Assembly (NCBI GenBank): GCA_964057225.1
Contig: OZ059896.1
Coordinates: 12,570,501 to 12,634,500 of the forward strand
Direction: 5' to 3'
Origin: Auanema rhodensis
Lineage: Eukaryota > Nematoda > Chromadorea > Rhabditida > Rhabditidae
DNA: 64,000 nucleotides
The position numbers were made by a program, and so were the translations under genes. Below the pieces are notes generated by a model that saw only the letters and a program-made list of their open reading frames with translations, had not been told where the DNA came from and did not search any database. This document shows, piece after piece, positions 20,012 through 35,000 of the stretch. Position 1 is the first letter of the stretch. Every line of letters begins with the position of its first letter.

Positions 20012-23000
20012 CTAAAATTTCATTAATGTATAATTCAAAATATCATTTCTTGTGATCAGATTGTTAATCATTATATCTGTAAACGTTTCTCTCGAAGTAG
20101 CAAGTAGAGTGTTCAGTTGTACCCACTTAACAAAGAAAGTAGAAGAACATATATTTTTAGAGCAAAAAAAGTGCGGAAAAGTCGTTATCTCGTGAACATC
20201 AGTTTCACTGCCCAAAACTCTGTTTATTGTCTTTCTACTTGCTATTTCGAGAGAAACCTTTACAGATATACATATATGAATATTTACTACACTAGCAAGC
20301 AGAAGAAAACCTTATACTAGTTCATTGTTTTTTTTAAATTTTTTTCGGCAAATCGGCAAACACCTGCTGCACATGTGCGAGCTATTCGAGTGACCGATGC
20401 CCAAACGAGCCACGCTTAGAAAATGAGACTGACATAACACGTTTTTCACTCTGTAGATTTGTACCCACTTAACAAAGAAAATAGAATAACATATATATTT
20501 AGAGCAAAAAAAGTGCGGAAAAGTCGTTATCTCGTTAACATCAGTTTCACTGCCCAAAACTCTGTTTATTGTCATTCTACTTGCTATTTCGAGAGAAACG
20601 TTTACAGATATATATCAATATTTACTACACTAGCAAGCAGAAGAAAACCTTATACTAGTTCATTGTTTTTTTTAAATTTTTTTCGGTATATTCATTTTTT
20701 CACTGTCAAATCGGCAAGCACCTGCTGCACATGTGCGAGCTATTCGAGTGACCGATGCTCAAACGAGCCACGCTTAGAAAATGAGGCTGACATAACACGC
20801 TTTTCACTCCTACCCAGATTGATTGCTTTAGAGACATTTCTGTCTTATCTCATTATATTCTCAACTTTGACTTTGATTTTTCTAAAATTTCATTAATGTA
20901 TAATTCAAAATATCATTTCTTGTGATCAGATTGTTAATCGTTATATCTGTAAACGTTTCTCTCGAAATAGCAAGTAGAGTGTTCAGTTGTACCCACTTAA
21001 CAAAGAAAGTAGAAGAACATATATATTTAGAGCAAAAAAAGTGCGGAAAAGTCGTTATCTCGTTAACATCAGTTTCACTGCCCAAAACTCTGTTTATTGT
21101 CATTCTACTTGCTATTTTGAGAGAAACGTTTACAGATATATATGAATATTTACTACACTAGCAAGCAGAAGAAAACCTTATACTAGTTCATTGTTTTTTT
21201 AAAATTTTTTTTCGGTACATTCATTTTTTCACTGTCAAATCGGCAAGCACCTGCTGCACATGTGCGAGCTATTCGAGTGACCGATGCTCAAACGAGCCAC
21301 GCTTAGAAAATGAGGCTGACATAACACGTTTTTCACTCTTACCCAGATTGATTGCTTTAGAGACATTTCTGTCTTATCTCATTATATTCTCAACTTTGAC
21401 TTTGATTTTTCTAAAATTTCATTAATGTATAATTCAAAATATCATTTCTTGTGATCAGATTGTTAATCATTATATCTGTAAACGTTTCTCTCGAAGTAGC
21501 AAGTAGAGTGTTCAGTTGTACCCACTTAACAAAGAAAGTAGAAGAACATATATTTTTAGAGCAAAAAAAGTGCGGAAAAGTCGTTATCTCGTGAACATCA
21601 GTTTCACTGCCCAAAACTCTGTTTATTGTCTTTCTACTTGCTATTTCGAGAGAAACCTTTACAGATATACATATATGAATATTTACTACACTAGCAAGCA
21701 GAAGAAAACCTTATACTAGTTCATTGTTTTTTTTAAATTTTTTTCGGCAAATCGGCAAACACCTGCTGCACATGTGCGAGCTATTCGAGTGACCGATGCC
21801 CAAACGAGCCACGCTTAGAAAATGAGACTGACATAACACGTTTTTCACTCTGTAGATTTGTACCCACTTAACAAAGAAAATAGAATAACATATATATTTA
21901 GAGCAAAAAAAGTGCGGAAAAGTCGTTATCTCGTTAACATCAGTTTCACTGCCCAAAACTCTGTTTATTGTCATTCTACTTGCTATTTCGAGAGAAACGT
22001 TTACAGATATATATCAATATTTACTACACTAGCAAGCAGAAGAAAACCTTATACTAGTTCATTGTTTTTTTTAAATTTTTTTCGGTATATTCATTTTTTC
22101 ACTGTCAAATCGGCAAGCACCTGCTGCACATGTGCGAGCTATTCGAGTGACCGATGCTCAAACGAGCCACGCTTAGAAAATGAGGCTGACATAACACGCT
22201 TTTCACTCCTACCCAGATTGATTGCTTTAGAGACATTTCTGTCTTATCTCATTATATTCTCAACTTTGACTTTGATTTTTCTAAAATTTCATTAATGTAT
22301 AATTCAAAATATCATTTCTTGTGATCAGATTGTTAATCGTTATATCTGTAAACGTTTCTCTCGAAATAGCAAGTAGAGTGTTCAGTTGTACCCACTTAAC
22401 AAAGAAAGTAGAAGAACATATATATTTAGAGCAAAAAAAGTGCGGAAAAGTCGTTATCTCGTTAACATCAGTTTCACTGCCCAAAACTCTGTTTATTGTC
22501 ATTCTACTTGCTATTTTGAGAGAAACGTTTACAGATATATATGAATATTTACTACACTAGCAAGCAGAAGAAAACCTTATACTAGTTCATTGTTTTTTCA
22601 AAATTTTTTTTCGGTACATTCATTTTTTCACTGTCAAATCGGCAAGCACCTGCTGCACATGTGCGAGCTATTCGAGTGACCGATGCTCAAACGAGCCACG
22701 CTTAGAAAATGAGGCTGACATAACACGTTTTTCACTCTTACCCAGATTGATTGCTTTAGAGACATTTCTGTCTTATCTCATTATATTCTCAACTTTGACT
22801 TTGATTTTTCTAAAATTTCATTAATGTATAATTCAAAATATCATTTCTTGTGATCAGATTGTTAATCATTATATCTGTAAACGTTTCTCTCGAAGTAGCA
22901 AGTAGAGTGTTCAGTTGTACCCACTTAACAAAGAAAGTAGAAGAACATATATTTTTAGAGCAAAAAAAGTGCGGAAAAGTCGTTATCTCGTGAACATCAG

Positions 23001-26000
23001 TTTCACTGCCCAAAACTCTGTTTATTGTCTTTCTACTTGCTATTTCGAGAGAAACCTTTACAGATATACATATATGAATATTTACTACACTAGCAAGCAG
23101 AAGAAAACCTTATACTAGTTCATTGTTTTTTTTTAATTTTTTTCGGCAAATCGGCAAACACCTGCTGCACATGTGCGAGCTATTCGAGTGACCGATGCCC
23201 AAACGAGCCACGCTTAGAAAATGAGACTGACATAACACGTTTTTCACTCTGTAGATTTGTACCCACTTAACAAAGAAAATAGAATAACATATATATTTAG
23301 AGCAAAAAAAGTGCGGAAAAGTCGTTATCTCGTTAACATCAGTTTCACTGTTCAAAACTCTGTTTATTGTCACTCTACTTGCTATTTCGAGAGAAACGTT
23401 TACAGATATATATGAATATTCACTACACTAGCAAGCAGGAGAAAACCTTATACTAGTTCATTGTTTTTTTTTAATCTTTTTCGGTATATTTATTTTTTCA
23501 CTGTCAAATCGGCAAGCACCTGCTGCACATGTGCGAGCTTTTCGAGTGACCGATGCCCAAACGAACCACGCTTAGAAAATGAGGCTGACATAACACGTTT
23601 TTCACTCGTACCCAGATTGATTGCTTTAGAGACATTTCTGTCTTATCTCATTATATTCTCAACTTTGACTTTGATTTTTCTAAAATTTCATTAATGTATA
23701 ATTCAAAATATCATTTCTTGTGATCAGATTGTTAATCGTTATATCTGTAAACGTTTCTCTCGAAGTAGCAAGTAGAGTGTTCAGTTGTACCCACTTAACA
23801 AAGAAAGTAGAAGAACATATATATTTAGAGCAAAAAAAGTGCGGAAAAGTCGTTATCTCGTGAACATCAGTTTCACTGCCCAAAACTCTGTTTATTGTCT
23901 TTCTACTTGCTATTTCGAGAGAAACCTTTACAGATATACATATATGAATATTTACTACACTAGCAAGCAGAAGAAAACCTTATACTAGTTCATTGTTTTT
24001 TTTTAATTTTTTTCGGCAAATCGGCAAACACCTGCTGCACATGTGCGAGCTATTCGAGTGACCGATGCTCAAACGAGCCACGCTTAGAAAATGAGGCTGA
24101 CATAACACGTTTTTCACTCTTACCCAGATTGATTGCTTTAGAGACATTTCTGTCTTATCTCATTATATTCTCAACTTTGACTTTGATTTTTCTAAAATTT
24201 CATTAATGTATAATTCAAAATATCATTTCTTGTGATCAGATTGTTAATCGTTATATCTGTAAACGTTTCTCTCGAAGTAGCAAGTAGAGTGTTCAGTTGT
24301 ACCCACTTAACAAAGAAAGTAGAAGAACATATATATTTAGAGCAAAAAAAGTGCGGAAAAGTCGTTATCTCGTTAACATCAGTTTCACTGCCCAAAACTC
24401 TGTTTATTGTCTTTCTACTTGCTATTTCGAGAGAAACCTTTACAGATATACATATATGAATATTTACTACACTAGCAAGCAGAAGAAAACCTTATACTAG
24501 TTCATTGTTTTTTTTAAATTTTTTTCGGCAAATCGGCAAACACCTGCTGCACATGTGCGAGCTATTCGAGTGACCGATGCCCAAACGAGCCACGCTTAGA
24601 AAATGAGACTGACATAACACGTTTTTCACTCTGTAGATTTGTACCCACTTAACAAAGAAAATAGAATAACATATATATTTAGAGCAAAAAAAGTGCGGAA
24701 AAGTCGTTATCTCGTTAACATCAGTTTCACTGCCCAAAACTCTGTTTATTGTCATTCTACTTGCTATTTCGAGAGAAACGTTTACAGATATATATCAATA
24801 TTTACTACACTAGCAAGCAGAAGAAAACCTTATACTAGTTCATTGTTTTTTTTAAATTTTTTTCGGTATATTCATTTTTTCACTGTCAAATCGGCAAGCA
24901 CCTGCTGCACATGTGCGAGCTATTCGAGTGACCGATGCTCAAACGAGCCACGCTTAGAAAATGAGGCTGACATAACACGCTTTTCACTCCTACCCAGATT
25001 GATTGCTTTAGAGACATTTCTGTCTTATCTCATTATATTCTCAACTTTGACTTTGATTTTTCTAAAATTTCATTAATGTATAATTCAAAATATCATTTCT
25101 TGTGATCAGATTGTTAATCATTATATCTGTAAACGTTTCTCTCGAAGTAGCAAGTAGAGTGTTCAGTTGTACCCACTTAACAAAGAAAGTAGAAGAACAT
25201 ATATTTTTAGAGCAAAAAAAGTGCGGAAAAGTCGTTATCTCGTGAACATCAGTTTCACTGCCCAAAACTCTGTTTATTGTCTTTCTACTTGCTATTTCGA
25301 GAGAAACCTTTACAGATATACATATATGAATATTTACTACACTAGCAAGCAGAAGAAAACCTTATACTAGTTCATTGTTTTTTTTAAATTTTTTTCGGCA
25401 AATCGGCAAACACCTGCTGCACATGTGCGAGCTATTCGAGTGACCGATGCCCAAACGAGCCACGCTTAGAAAATGAGACTGACATAACACGTTTTTCACT
25501 CTGTAGATTTGTACCCACTTAACAAAGAAAATAGAATAACATATATATTTAGAGCAAAAAAAGTGCGGAAAAGTCGTTATCTCGTTAACATCAGTTTCAC
25601 TGCCCAAAACTCTGTTTATTGTCATTCTACTTGCTATTTCGAGAGAAACGTTTACAGATATATATCAATATTTACTACACTAGCAAGCAGAAGAAAACCT
25701 TATACTAGTTCATTGTTTTTTTTAAATTTTTTTCGGTATATTCATTTTTTCACTGTCAAATCGGCAAGCACCTGCTGCACATGTGCGAGCTATTCGAGTG
25801 ACCGATGCTCAAACGAGCCACGCTTAGAAAATGAGGCTGACATAACACGCTTTTCACTCCTACCCAGATTGATTGCTTTAGAGACATTTCTGTCTTATCT
25901 CATTATATTCTCAACTTTGACTTTGATTTTTCTAAAATTTCATTAATGTATAATTCAAAATATCATTTCTTGTGATCAGATTGTTAATCGTTATATCTGT

Positions 26001-29000
26001 AAACGTTTCTCTCGAAATAGCAAGTAGAGTGTTCAGTTGTACCCACTTAACAAAGAAAGTAGAAGAACATATATATTTAGAGCAAAAAAAGTGCGGAAAA
26101 GTCGTTATCTCGTTAACATCAGTTTCACTGCCCAAAACTCTGTTTATTGTCATTCTACTTGCTATTTTGAGAGAAACGTTTACAGATATATATGAATATT
26201 TACTACACTAGCAAGCAGAAGAAAACCTTATACTAGTTCATTGTTTTTTTTTAATTTTTTTTCGGTACATTCATTTTTTCACTGTCAAATCGGCAAGCAC
26301 CTGCTGCACATGTGCGAGCTATTCGAGTGACCGATGCTCAAACGAGCCACGCTTAGAAAATGAGGCTGACATAACACGTTTTTCACTCTTACCCAGATTG
26401 ATTGCTTTAGAGACATTTCTGTCTTATCTCATTATATTCTCAACTTTGACTTTGATTTTTCTAAAATTTCATTAATGTATAATTCAAAATATCATTTCTT
26501 GTGATCAGATTGTTAATCATTATATCTGTAAACGTTTCTCTCGAAGTAGCAAGTAGAGTGTTCAGTTGTACCCACTTAACAAAGAAAGTAGAAGAACATA
26601 TATTTTTAGAGCAAAAAAAGTGCGGAAAAGTCGTTATCTCGTGAACATCAGTTTCACTGCCCAAAACTCTGTTTATTGTCTTTCTACTTGCTATTTCGAG
26701 AGAAACCTTTACAGATATACATATATGAATATTTACTACACTAGCAAGCAGAAGAAAACCTTATACTAGTTCATTGTTTTTTTTAAATTTTTTTCGGCAA
26801 ATCGGCAAACACCTGCTGCACATGTGCGAGCTATTCGAGTGACCGATGCCCAAACGAGCCACGCTTAGAAAATGAGACTGACATAACACGTTTTTCACTC
26901 TGTAGATTTGTACCCACTTAACAAAGAAAATAGAATAACATATATATTTAGAGCAAAAAAAGTGCGGAAAAGTCGTTATCTCGTTAACATCAGTTTCACT
27001 GCCCAAAACTCTGTTTATTGTCATTCTACTTGCTATTTCGAGAGAAACGTTTACAGATATATATCAATATTTACTACACTAGCAAGCAGAAGAAAACCTT
27101 ATACTAGTTCATTGTTTTTTTTAAATTTTTTTCGGTATATTCATTTTTTCACTGTCAAATCGGCAAGCACCTGCTGCACATGTGCGAGCTATTCGAGTGA
27201 CCGATGCTCAAACGAGCCACGCTTAGAAAATGAGGCTGACATAACACGCTTTTCACTCCTACCCAGATTGATTGCTTTAGAGACATTTCTGTCTTATCTC
27301 ATTATATTCTCAACTTTGACTTTGATTTTTCTAAAATTTCATTAATGTATAATTCAAAATATCATTTCTTGTGATCAGATTGTTAATCGTTATATCTGTA
27401 AACGTTTCTCTCGAAATAGCAAGTAGAGTGTTCAGTTGTACCCACTTAACAAAGAAAGTAGAAGAACATATATATTTAGAGCAAAAAAAGTGCGGAAAAG
27501 TCGTTATCTCGTTAACATCAGTTTCACTGCCCAAAACTCTGTTTATTGTCATTCTACTTGCTATTTTGAGAGAAACGTTTACAGATATATATGAATATTT
27601 ACTACACTAGCAAGCAGAAGAAAACCTTATACTAGTTCATTGTTTTTTTAAAATTTTTTTTCGGTACATTCATTTTTTCACTGTCAAATCGGCAAGCACC
27701 TGCTGCACATGTGCGAGCTATTCGAGTGACCGATGCTCAAACGAGCCACGCTTAGAAAATGAGGCTGACATAACACGTTTTTCACTCTTACCCAGATTGA
27801 TTGCTTTAGAGACATTTCTGTCTTATCTCATTATATTCTCAACTTTGACTTTGATTTTTCTAAAATTTCATTAATGTATAATTCAAAATATCATTTCTTG
27901 TGATCAGATTGTTAATCATTATATCTGTAAACGTTTCTCTCGAAGTAGCAAGTAGAGTGTTCAGTTGTACCCACTTAACAAAGAAAGTAGAAGAACATAT
28001 ATTTTTAGAGCAAAAAAAGTGCGGAAAAGTCGTTATCTCGTGAACATCAGTTTCACTGCCCAAAACTCTGTTTATTGTCTTTCTACTTGCTATTTCGAGA
28101 GAAACCTTTACAGATATACATATATGAATATTTACTACACTAGCAAGCAGAAGAAAACCTTATACTAGTTCATTGTTTTTTTTAAATTTTTTTCGGCAAA
28201 TCGGCAAACACCTGCTGCACATGTGCGAGCTATTCGAGTGACCGATGCCCAAACGAGCCACGCTTAGAAAATGAGACTGACATAACACGTTTTTCACTCT
28301 GTAGATTTGTACCCACTTAACAAAGAAAATAGAATAACATATATATTTAGAGCAAAAAAAGTGCGGAAAAGTCGTTATCTCGTTAACATCAGTTTCACTG
28401 TTCAAAACTCTGTTTATTGTCACTCTACTTGCTATTTCGAGAGAAACGTTTACAGATATATATGAATATTCACTACACTAGCAAGCAGGAGAAAACCTTA
28501 TACTAGTTCATTGTTTTTTTTTAATCTTTTTCGGTATATTTATTTTTTCACTGTCAAATCGGCAAGCACCTGCTGCACATGTGCGAGCTTTTCGAGTGAC
28601 CGATGCCCAAACGAACCACGCTTAGAAAATGAGGCTGACATAACACGTTTTTCACTCGTACCCAGATTGATTGCTTTAGAGACATTTCTGTCTTATCTCA
28701 TTATATTCTCAACTTTGACTTTGATTTTTCTAAAATTTCATTAATGTATAATTCAAAATATCATTTCTTGTGATCAGATTGTTAATCGTTATATCTGTAA
28801 ACGTTTCTCTCGAAGTAGCAAGTAGAGTGTTCAGTTGTACCCACTTAACAAAGAAAGTAGAAGAACATATATATTTAGAGCAAAAAAAGTGCGGAAAAGT
28901 CGTTATCTCGTGAACATCAGTTTCACTGCCCAAAACTCTGTTTATTGTCTTTCTACTTGCTATTTCGAGAGAAACCTTTACAGATATACATATATGAATA

Positions 29001-32000
29001 TTTACTACACTAGCAAGCAGAAGAAAACCTTATACTAGTTCATTGTTTTTTTTAAATTTTTTTCGGCAAATCGGCAAACACCTGCTGCACATGTGCGAGC
29101 TATTCGAGTGACCGATGCTCAAACGAGCCACGCTTAGAAAATGAGGCTGACATAACACGTTTTTCACTCTTACCCAGATTGATTGCTTTAGAGACATTTC
29201 TGTCTTATCTCATTATATTCTCAACTTTGACTTTGATTTTTCTAAAATTTCATTAATGTATAATTCAAAATATCATTTCTTGTGATCAGATTGTTAATCG
29301 TTATATCTGTAAACGTTTCTCTCGAAGTAGCAAGTAGAGTGTTCAGTTGTACCCACTTAACAAAGAAAGTAGAAGAACATATATATTTAGAGCAAAAAAA
29401 GTGCGGAAAAGTCGTTATCTCGTTAACATCAGTTTCACTGCCCAAAACTCTGTTTATTGTCTTTCTACTTGCTATTTCGAGAGAAACCTTTACAGATATA
29501 CATATATGAATATTTACTACACTAGCAAGCAGAAGAAAACCTTATACTAGTTCATTGTTTTTTTTAAATTTTTTTCGGCAAATCGGCAAACACCTGCTGC
29601 ACATGTGCGAGCTATTCGAGTGACCGATGCCCAAACGAGCCACGCTTAGAAAATGAGACTGACATAACACGTTTTTCACTCTGTAGATTTGTACCCACTC
29701 AACAAAGAAAATAGAATAACATATATATTTAGAGCAAAAAAAGTGCGGAAAAGTCGTTATCTCGTTAACATCAGTTTCACTGCCCAAAACTCTGTTTATT
29801 GTCATTCTACTTGCTATTTCGAGAGAAACGTTTACAGATATATATCAATATTTACTACACTAGCAAGCAGAAGAAAACCTTATACTAGTTCATTGTTTTT
29901 TTTAAATTTTTTTCGGTATATTCATTTTTTCACTGTCAAATCGGCAAGCACCTGCTGCACATGTGCGAGCTATTCGAGTGACCGATGCTCAAACGAGCCA
30001 CGCTTAGAAAATGAGGCTGACATAACACGCTTTTCACTCCTACCCAGATTGATTGCTTTAGAGACATTTCTGTCTTATCTCATTATATTCTCAACTTTGA
30101 CTTTGATTTTTCTAAAATTTCATTAATGTATAATTCAAAATATCATTTCTTGTGATCAGATTGTTAATCGTTATATCTGTAAACGTTTCTCTCGAAATAG
30201 CAAGTAGAGTGTTCAGTTGTACCCACTTAACAAAGAAAGTAGAAGAACATATATATTTAGAGCAAAAAAAGTGCGGAAAAGTCGTTATCTCGTTAACATC
30301 AGTTTCACTGCCCAAAACTCTGTTTATTGTCATTCTACTTGCTATTTTGAGAGAAACGTTTACAGATATATATGAATATTTACTACACTAGCAAGCAGAA
30401 GAAAACCTTATACTAGTTCATTGTTTTTTTAAAATTTTTTTTCGGTACATTCATTTTTTCACTGTCAAATCGGCAAGCACCTGCTGCACATGTGCGAGCT
30501 ATTCGAGTGACCGATGCTCAAACGAGCCACGCTTAGAAAATGAGGCTGACATAACACGTTTTTCACTCTTACCCAGATTGATTGCTTTAGAGACATTTCT
30601 GTCTTATCTCATTATATTCTCAACTTTGACTTTGATTTTTCTAAAATTTCATTAATGTATAATTCAAAATATCATTTCTTGTGATCAGATTGTTAATCAT
30701 TATATCTGTAAACGTTTCTCTCGAAGTAGCAAGTAGAGTGTTCAGTTGTACCCACTTAACAAAGAAAGTAGAAGAACATATATTTTTAGAGCAAAAAAAG
30801 TGCGGAAAAGTCGTTATCTCGTGAACATCAGTTTCACTGCCCAAAACTCTGTTTATTGTCTTTCTACTTGCTATTTCGAGAGAAACCTTTACAGATATAC
30901 ATATATGAATATTTACTACACTAGCAAGCAGAAGAAAACCTTATACTAGTTCATTGTTTTTTTTAAATTTTTTTCGGCAAATCGGCAAACACCTGCTGCA
31001 CATGTGCGAGCTATTCGAGTGACCGATGCCCAAACGAGCCACGCTTAGAAAATGAGACTGACATAACACGTTTTTCACTCTGTAGATTTGTACCCACTTA
31101 ACAAAGAAAATAGAATAACATATATATTTAGAGCAAAAAAAGTGCGGAAAAGTCGTTATCTCGTTAACATCAGTTTCACTGTTCAAAACTCTGTTTATTG
31201 TCACTCTACTTGCTATTTCGAGAGAAACGTTTACAGATATATATGAATATTCACTACACTAGCAAGCAGGAGAAAACCTTATACTAGTTCATTGTTTTTT
31301 TTTAATCTTTTTCGGTATATTTATTTTTTCACTGTCAAATCGGCAAGCACCTGCTGCACATGTGCGAGCTTTTCGAGTGACCGATGCCCAAACGAACCAC
31401 GCTTAGAAAATGAGGCTGACATAACACGTTTTTCACTCGTACCCAGATTGATTGCTTTAGAGACATTTCTGTCTTATCTCATTATATTCTCAACTTTGAC
31501 TTTGATTTTTCTAAAATTTCATTAATGTATAATTCAAAATATCATTTCTTGTGATCAGATTGTTAATCGTTATATCTGTAAACGTTTCTCTCGAAGTAGC
31601 AAGTAGAGTGTTCAGTTGTACCCACTTAACAAAGAAAGTAGAAGAACATATATATTTAGAGCAAAAAAAGTGCGGAAAAGTCGTTATCTCGTGAACATCA
31701 GTTTCACTGCCCAAAACTCTGTTTATTGTCTTTCTACTTGCTATTTCGAGAGAAACCTTTACAGATATACATATATGAATATTTACTACACTAGCAAGCA
31801 GAAGAAAACCTTATACTAGTTCATTGTTTTTTTTAAATTTTTTTCGGCAAATCGGCAAACACCTGCTGCACATGTGCGAGCTATTCGAGTGACCGATGCT
31901 CAAACGAGCCACGCTTAGAAAATGAGGCTGACATAACACGTTTTTCACTCTTACCCAGATTGATTGCTTTAGAGACATTTCTGTCTTATCTCATTATATT

Positions 32001-35000
32001 CTCAACTTTGACTTTGATTTTTCTAAAATTTCATTAATGTATAATTCAAAATATCATTTCTTGTGATCAGATTGTTAATCGTTATATCTGTAAACGTTTC
32101 TCTCGAAGTAGCAAGTAGAGTGTTCAGTTGTACCCACTTAACAAAGAAAGTAGAAGAACATATATATTTAGAGCAAAAAAAGTGCGGAAAAGTCGTTATC
32201 TCGTTAACATCAGTTTCACTGCCCAAAACTCTGTTTATTGTCTTTCTACTTGCTATTTCGAGAGAAACCTTTACAGATATACATATATGAATATTTACTA
32301 CACTAGCAAGCAGAAGAAAACCTTATACTAGTTTATTGTTTTTTTTAAATTTTTTTCGGCAAATCGGCAAACACCTGCTGCACATGTGCGAGCTATTCGA
32401 GTGACCGATGCCCAAACGAGCCACGCTTAGAAAATGAGACTGACATAACACGTTTTTCACTCTGTAGATTTGTACCCACTTAACAAAGAAAATAGAATAA
32501 CATATATATTTAGAGCAAAAAAAGTGCGGAAAAGTCGTTATCTCGTTAACATCAGTTTCACTGCCCAAAACTCTGTTTATTGTCATTCTACTTGCTATTT
32601 CGAGAGAAACGTTTACAGATATATATCAATATTTACTACACTAGCAAGCAGAAGAAAACCTTATACTAGTTCATTGTTTTTTTTAAATTTTTTTCGGTAT
32701 ATTCATTTTTTCACTGTCAAATCGGCAAGCACCTGCTGCACATGTGCGAGCTATTCGAGTGACCGATGCTCAAACGAGCCACGCTTAGAAAATGAGGCTG
32801 ACATAACACGCTTTTCACTCCTACCCAGATTGATTGCTTTAGAGACATTTCTGTCTTATCTCATTATATTCTCAACTTTGACTTTGATTTTTCTAAAATT
32901 TCATTAATGTATAATTCAAAATATCATTTCTTGTGATCAGATTGTTAATCGTTATATCTGTAAACGTTTCTCTCGAAATAGCAAGTAGAGTGTTCAGTTG
33001 TACCCACTTAACAAAGAAAGTAGAAGAACATATATATTTAGAGCAAAAAAGGTGCGGAAAAGTCGTTATCTCGTTAACATCAGTTTCACTGCCCAAAACT
33101 CTGTTTATTGTCATTCTACTTGCTATTTTGAGAGAAACGTTCACAGATATATATGAATATTTACTACACTAGCAAGCAGAAGAAAACCTTATACTAGTTC
33201 ATTGTTTTTTTAAAATTTTTTTTCGGTACATTCATTTTTTCACTGTCAAATCGGCAAGCACCTGCTGCACATGTGCGAGCTATTCGAGTGACCGATGCTC
33301 AAACGAGCCACGCTTAGAAAATGAGGCTGACATAACACGTTTTTCACTCTTACCCAGATTGATTGCTTTAGAGACATTTCTGTCTTATCTCATTATATTC
33401 TCAACTTTGACTTTGATTTTTCTAAAATTTCATTAATGTATAATTCAAAATATCATTTCTTGTGATCAGATTGTTAATCATTATATCTGTAAACGTTTCT
33501 CTCGAAGTAGCAAGTAGAGTGTTCAGTTGTACCCACTTAACAAAGAAAGTAGAAGAACATATATTTTTAGAGCAAAAAAAGTGCGGAAAAGTCGTTATCT
33601 CGTGAACATCAGTTTCACTGCCCAAAACTCTGTTTATTGTCTTTCTACTTGCTATTTCGAGAGAAACCTTTACAGATATACATATATGAATATTTACTAC
33701 ACTAGCAAGCAGAAGAAAACCTTATACTAGTTCATTGTTTTTTTTAAATTTTTTTCGGCAAATCGGCAAACACCTGCTGCACATGTGCGAGCTATTCGAG
33801 TGACCGATGCCCAAACGAGCCACGCTTAGAAAATGAGACTGACATAACACGTTTTTCACTCTGTAGATTTGTACCCACTTAACAAAGAAAATAGAATAAC
33901 ATATATATTTAGAGCAAAAAAAGTGCGGAAAAGTCGTTATCTCGTTAACATCAGTTTCACTGTTCAAAACTCTGTTTATTGTCACTCTACTTGCTATTTC
34001 GAGAGAAACGTTTACAGATATATATGAATATTCACTACACTAGCAAGCAGGAGAAAACCTTATACTAGTTCATTGTTTTTTTTTAATCTTTTTCGGTATA
34101 TTTATTTTTTCACTGTCAAATCGGCAAGCACCTGCTGCACATGTGCGAGCTTTTCGAGTGACCGATGCCCAAACGAACCACGCTTAGAAAATGAGGCTGA
34201 CATAACACGTTTTTCACTCGTACCCAGATTGATTGCTTTAGAGACATTTCTGTCTTATCTCATTATATTCTCAACTTTGACTTTGATTTTTCTAAAATTT
34301 CATTAATGTATAATTCAAAATATCATTTCTTGTGATCAGATTGTTAATCGTTATATCTGTAAACGTTTCTCTCGAAGTAGCAAGTAGAGTGTTCAGTTGT
34401 ACCCACTTAACAAAGAAAGTAGAAGAACATATATATTTAGAGCAAAAAAAGTGCGGAAAAGTCGTTATCTCGTGAACATCAGTTTCACTGCCCAAAACTC
34501 TGTTTATTGTCTTTCTACTTGCTATTTCGAGAGAAACCTTTACAGATATACATATATGAATATTTACTACACTAGCAAGCAGAAGAAAACCTTATACTAG
34601 TTCATTGTTTTTTTTAAATTTTTTTCGGCAAATCGGCAAACACCTGCTGCACATGTGCGAGCTATTCGAGTGACCGATGCTCAAACGAGCCACGCTTAGA
34701 AAATGAGGCTGACATAACACGTTTTTCACTCTTACCCAGATTGATTGCTTTAGAGACATTTCTGTCTTATCTCATTATATTCTCAACTTTGACTTTGATT
34801 TTTCTAAAATTTCATTAATGTATAATTCAAAATATCATTTCTTGTGATCAGATTGTTAATCGTTATATCTGTAAACGTTTCTCTCGAAGTAGCAAGTAGA
34901 GTGTTCAGTTGTACCCACTTAACAAAGAAAGTAGAAGAACATATATTTTTAGAGCAAAAAAAGTGCGGAAAAGTCGTTATCTCGTGAACATCAGTTTCAC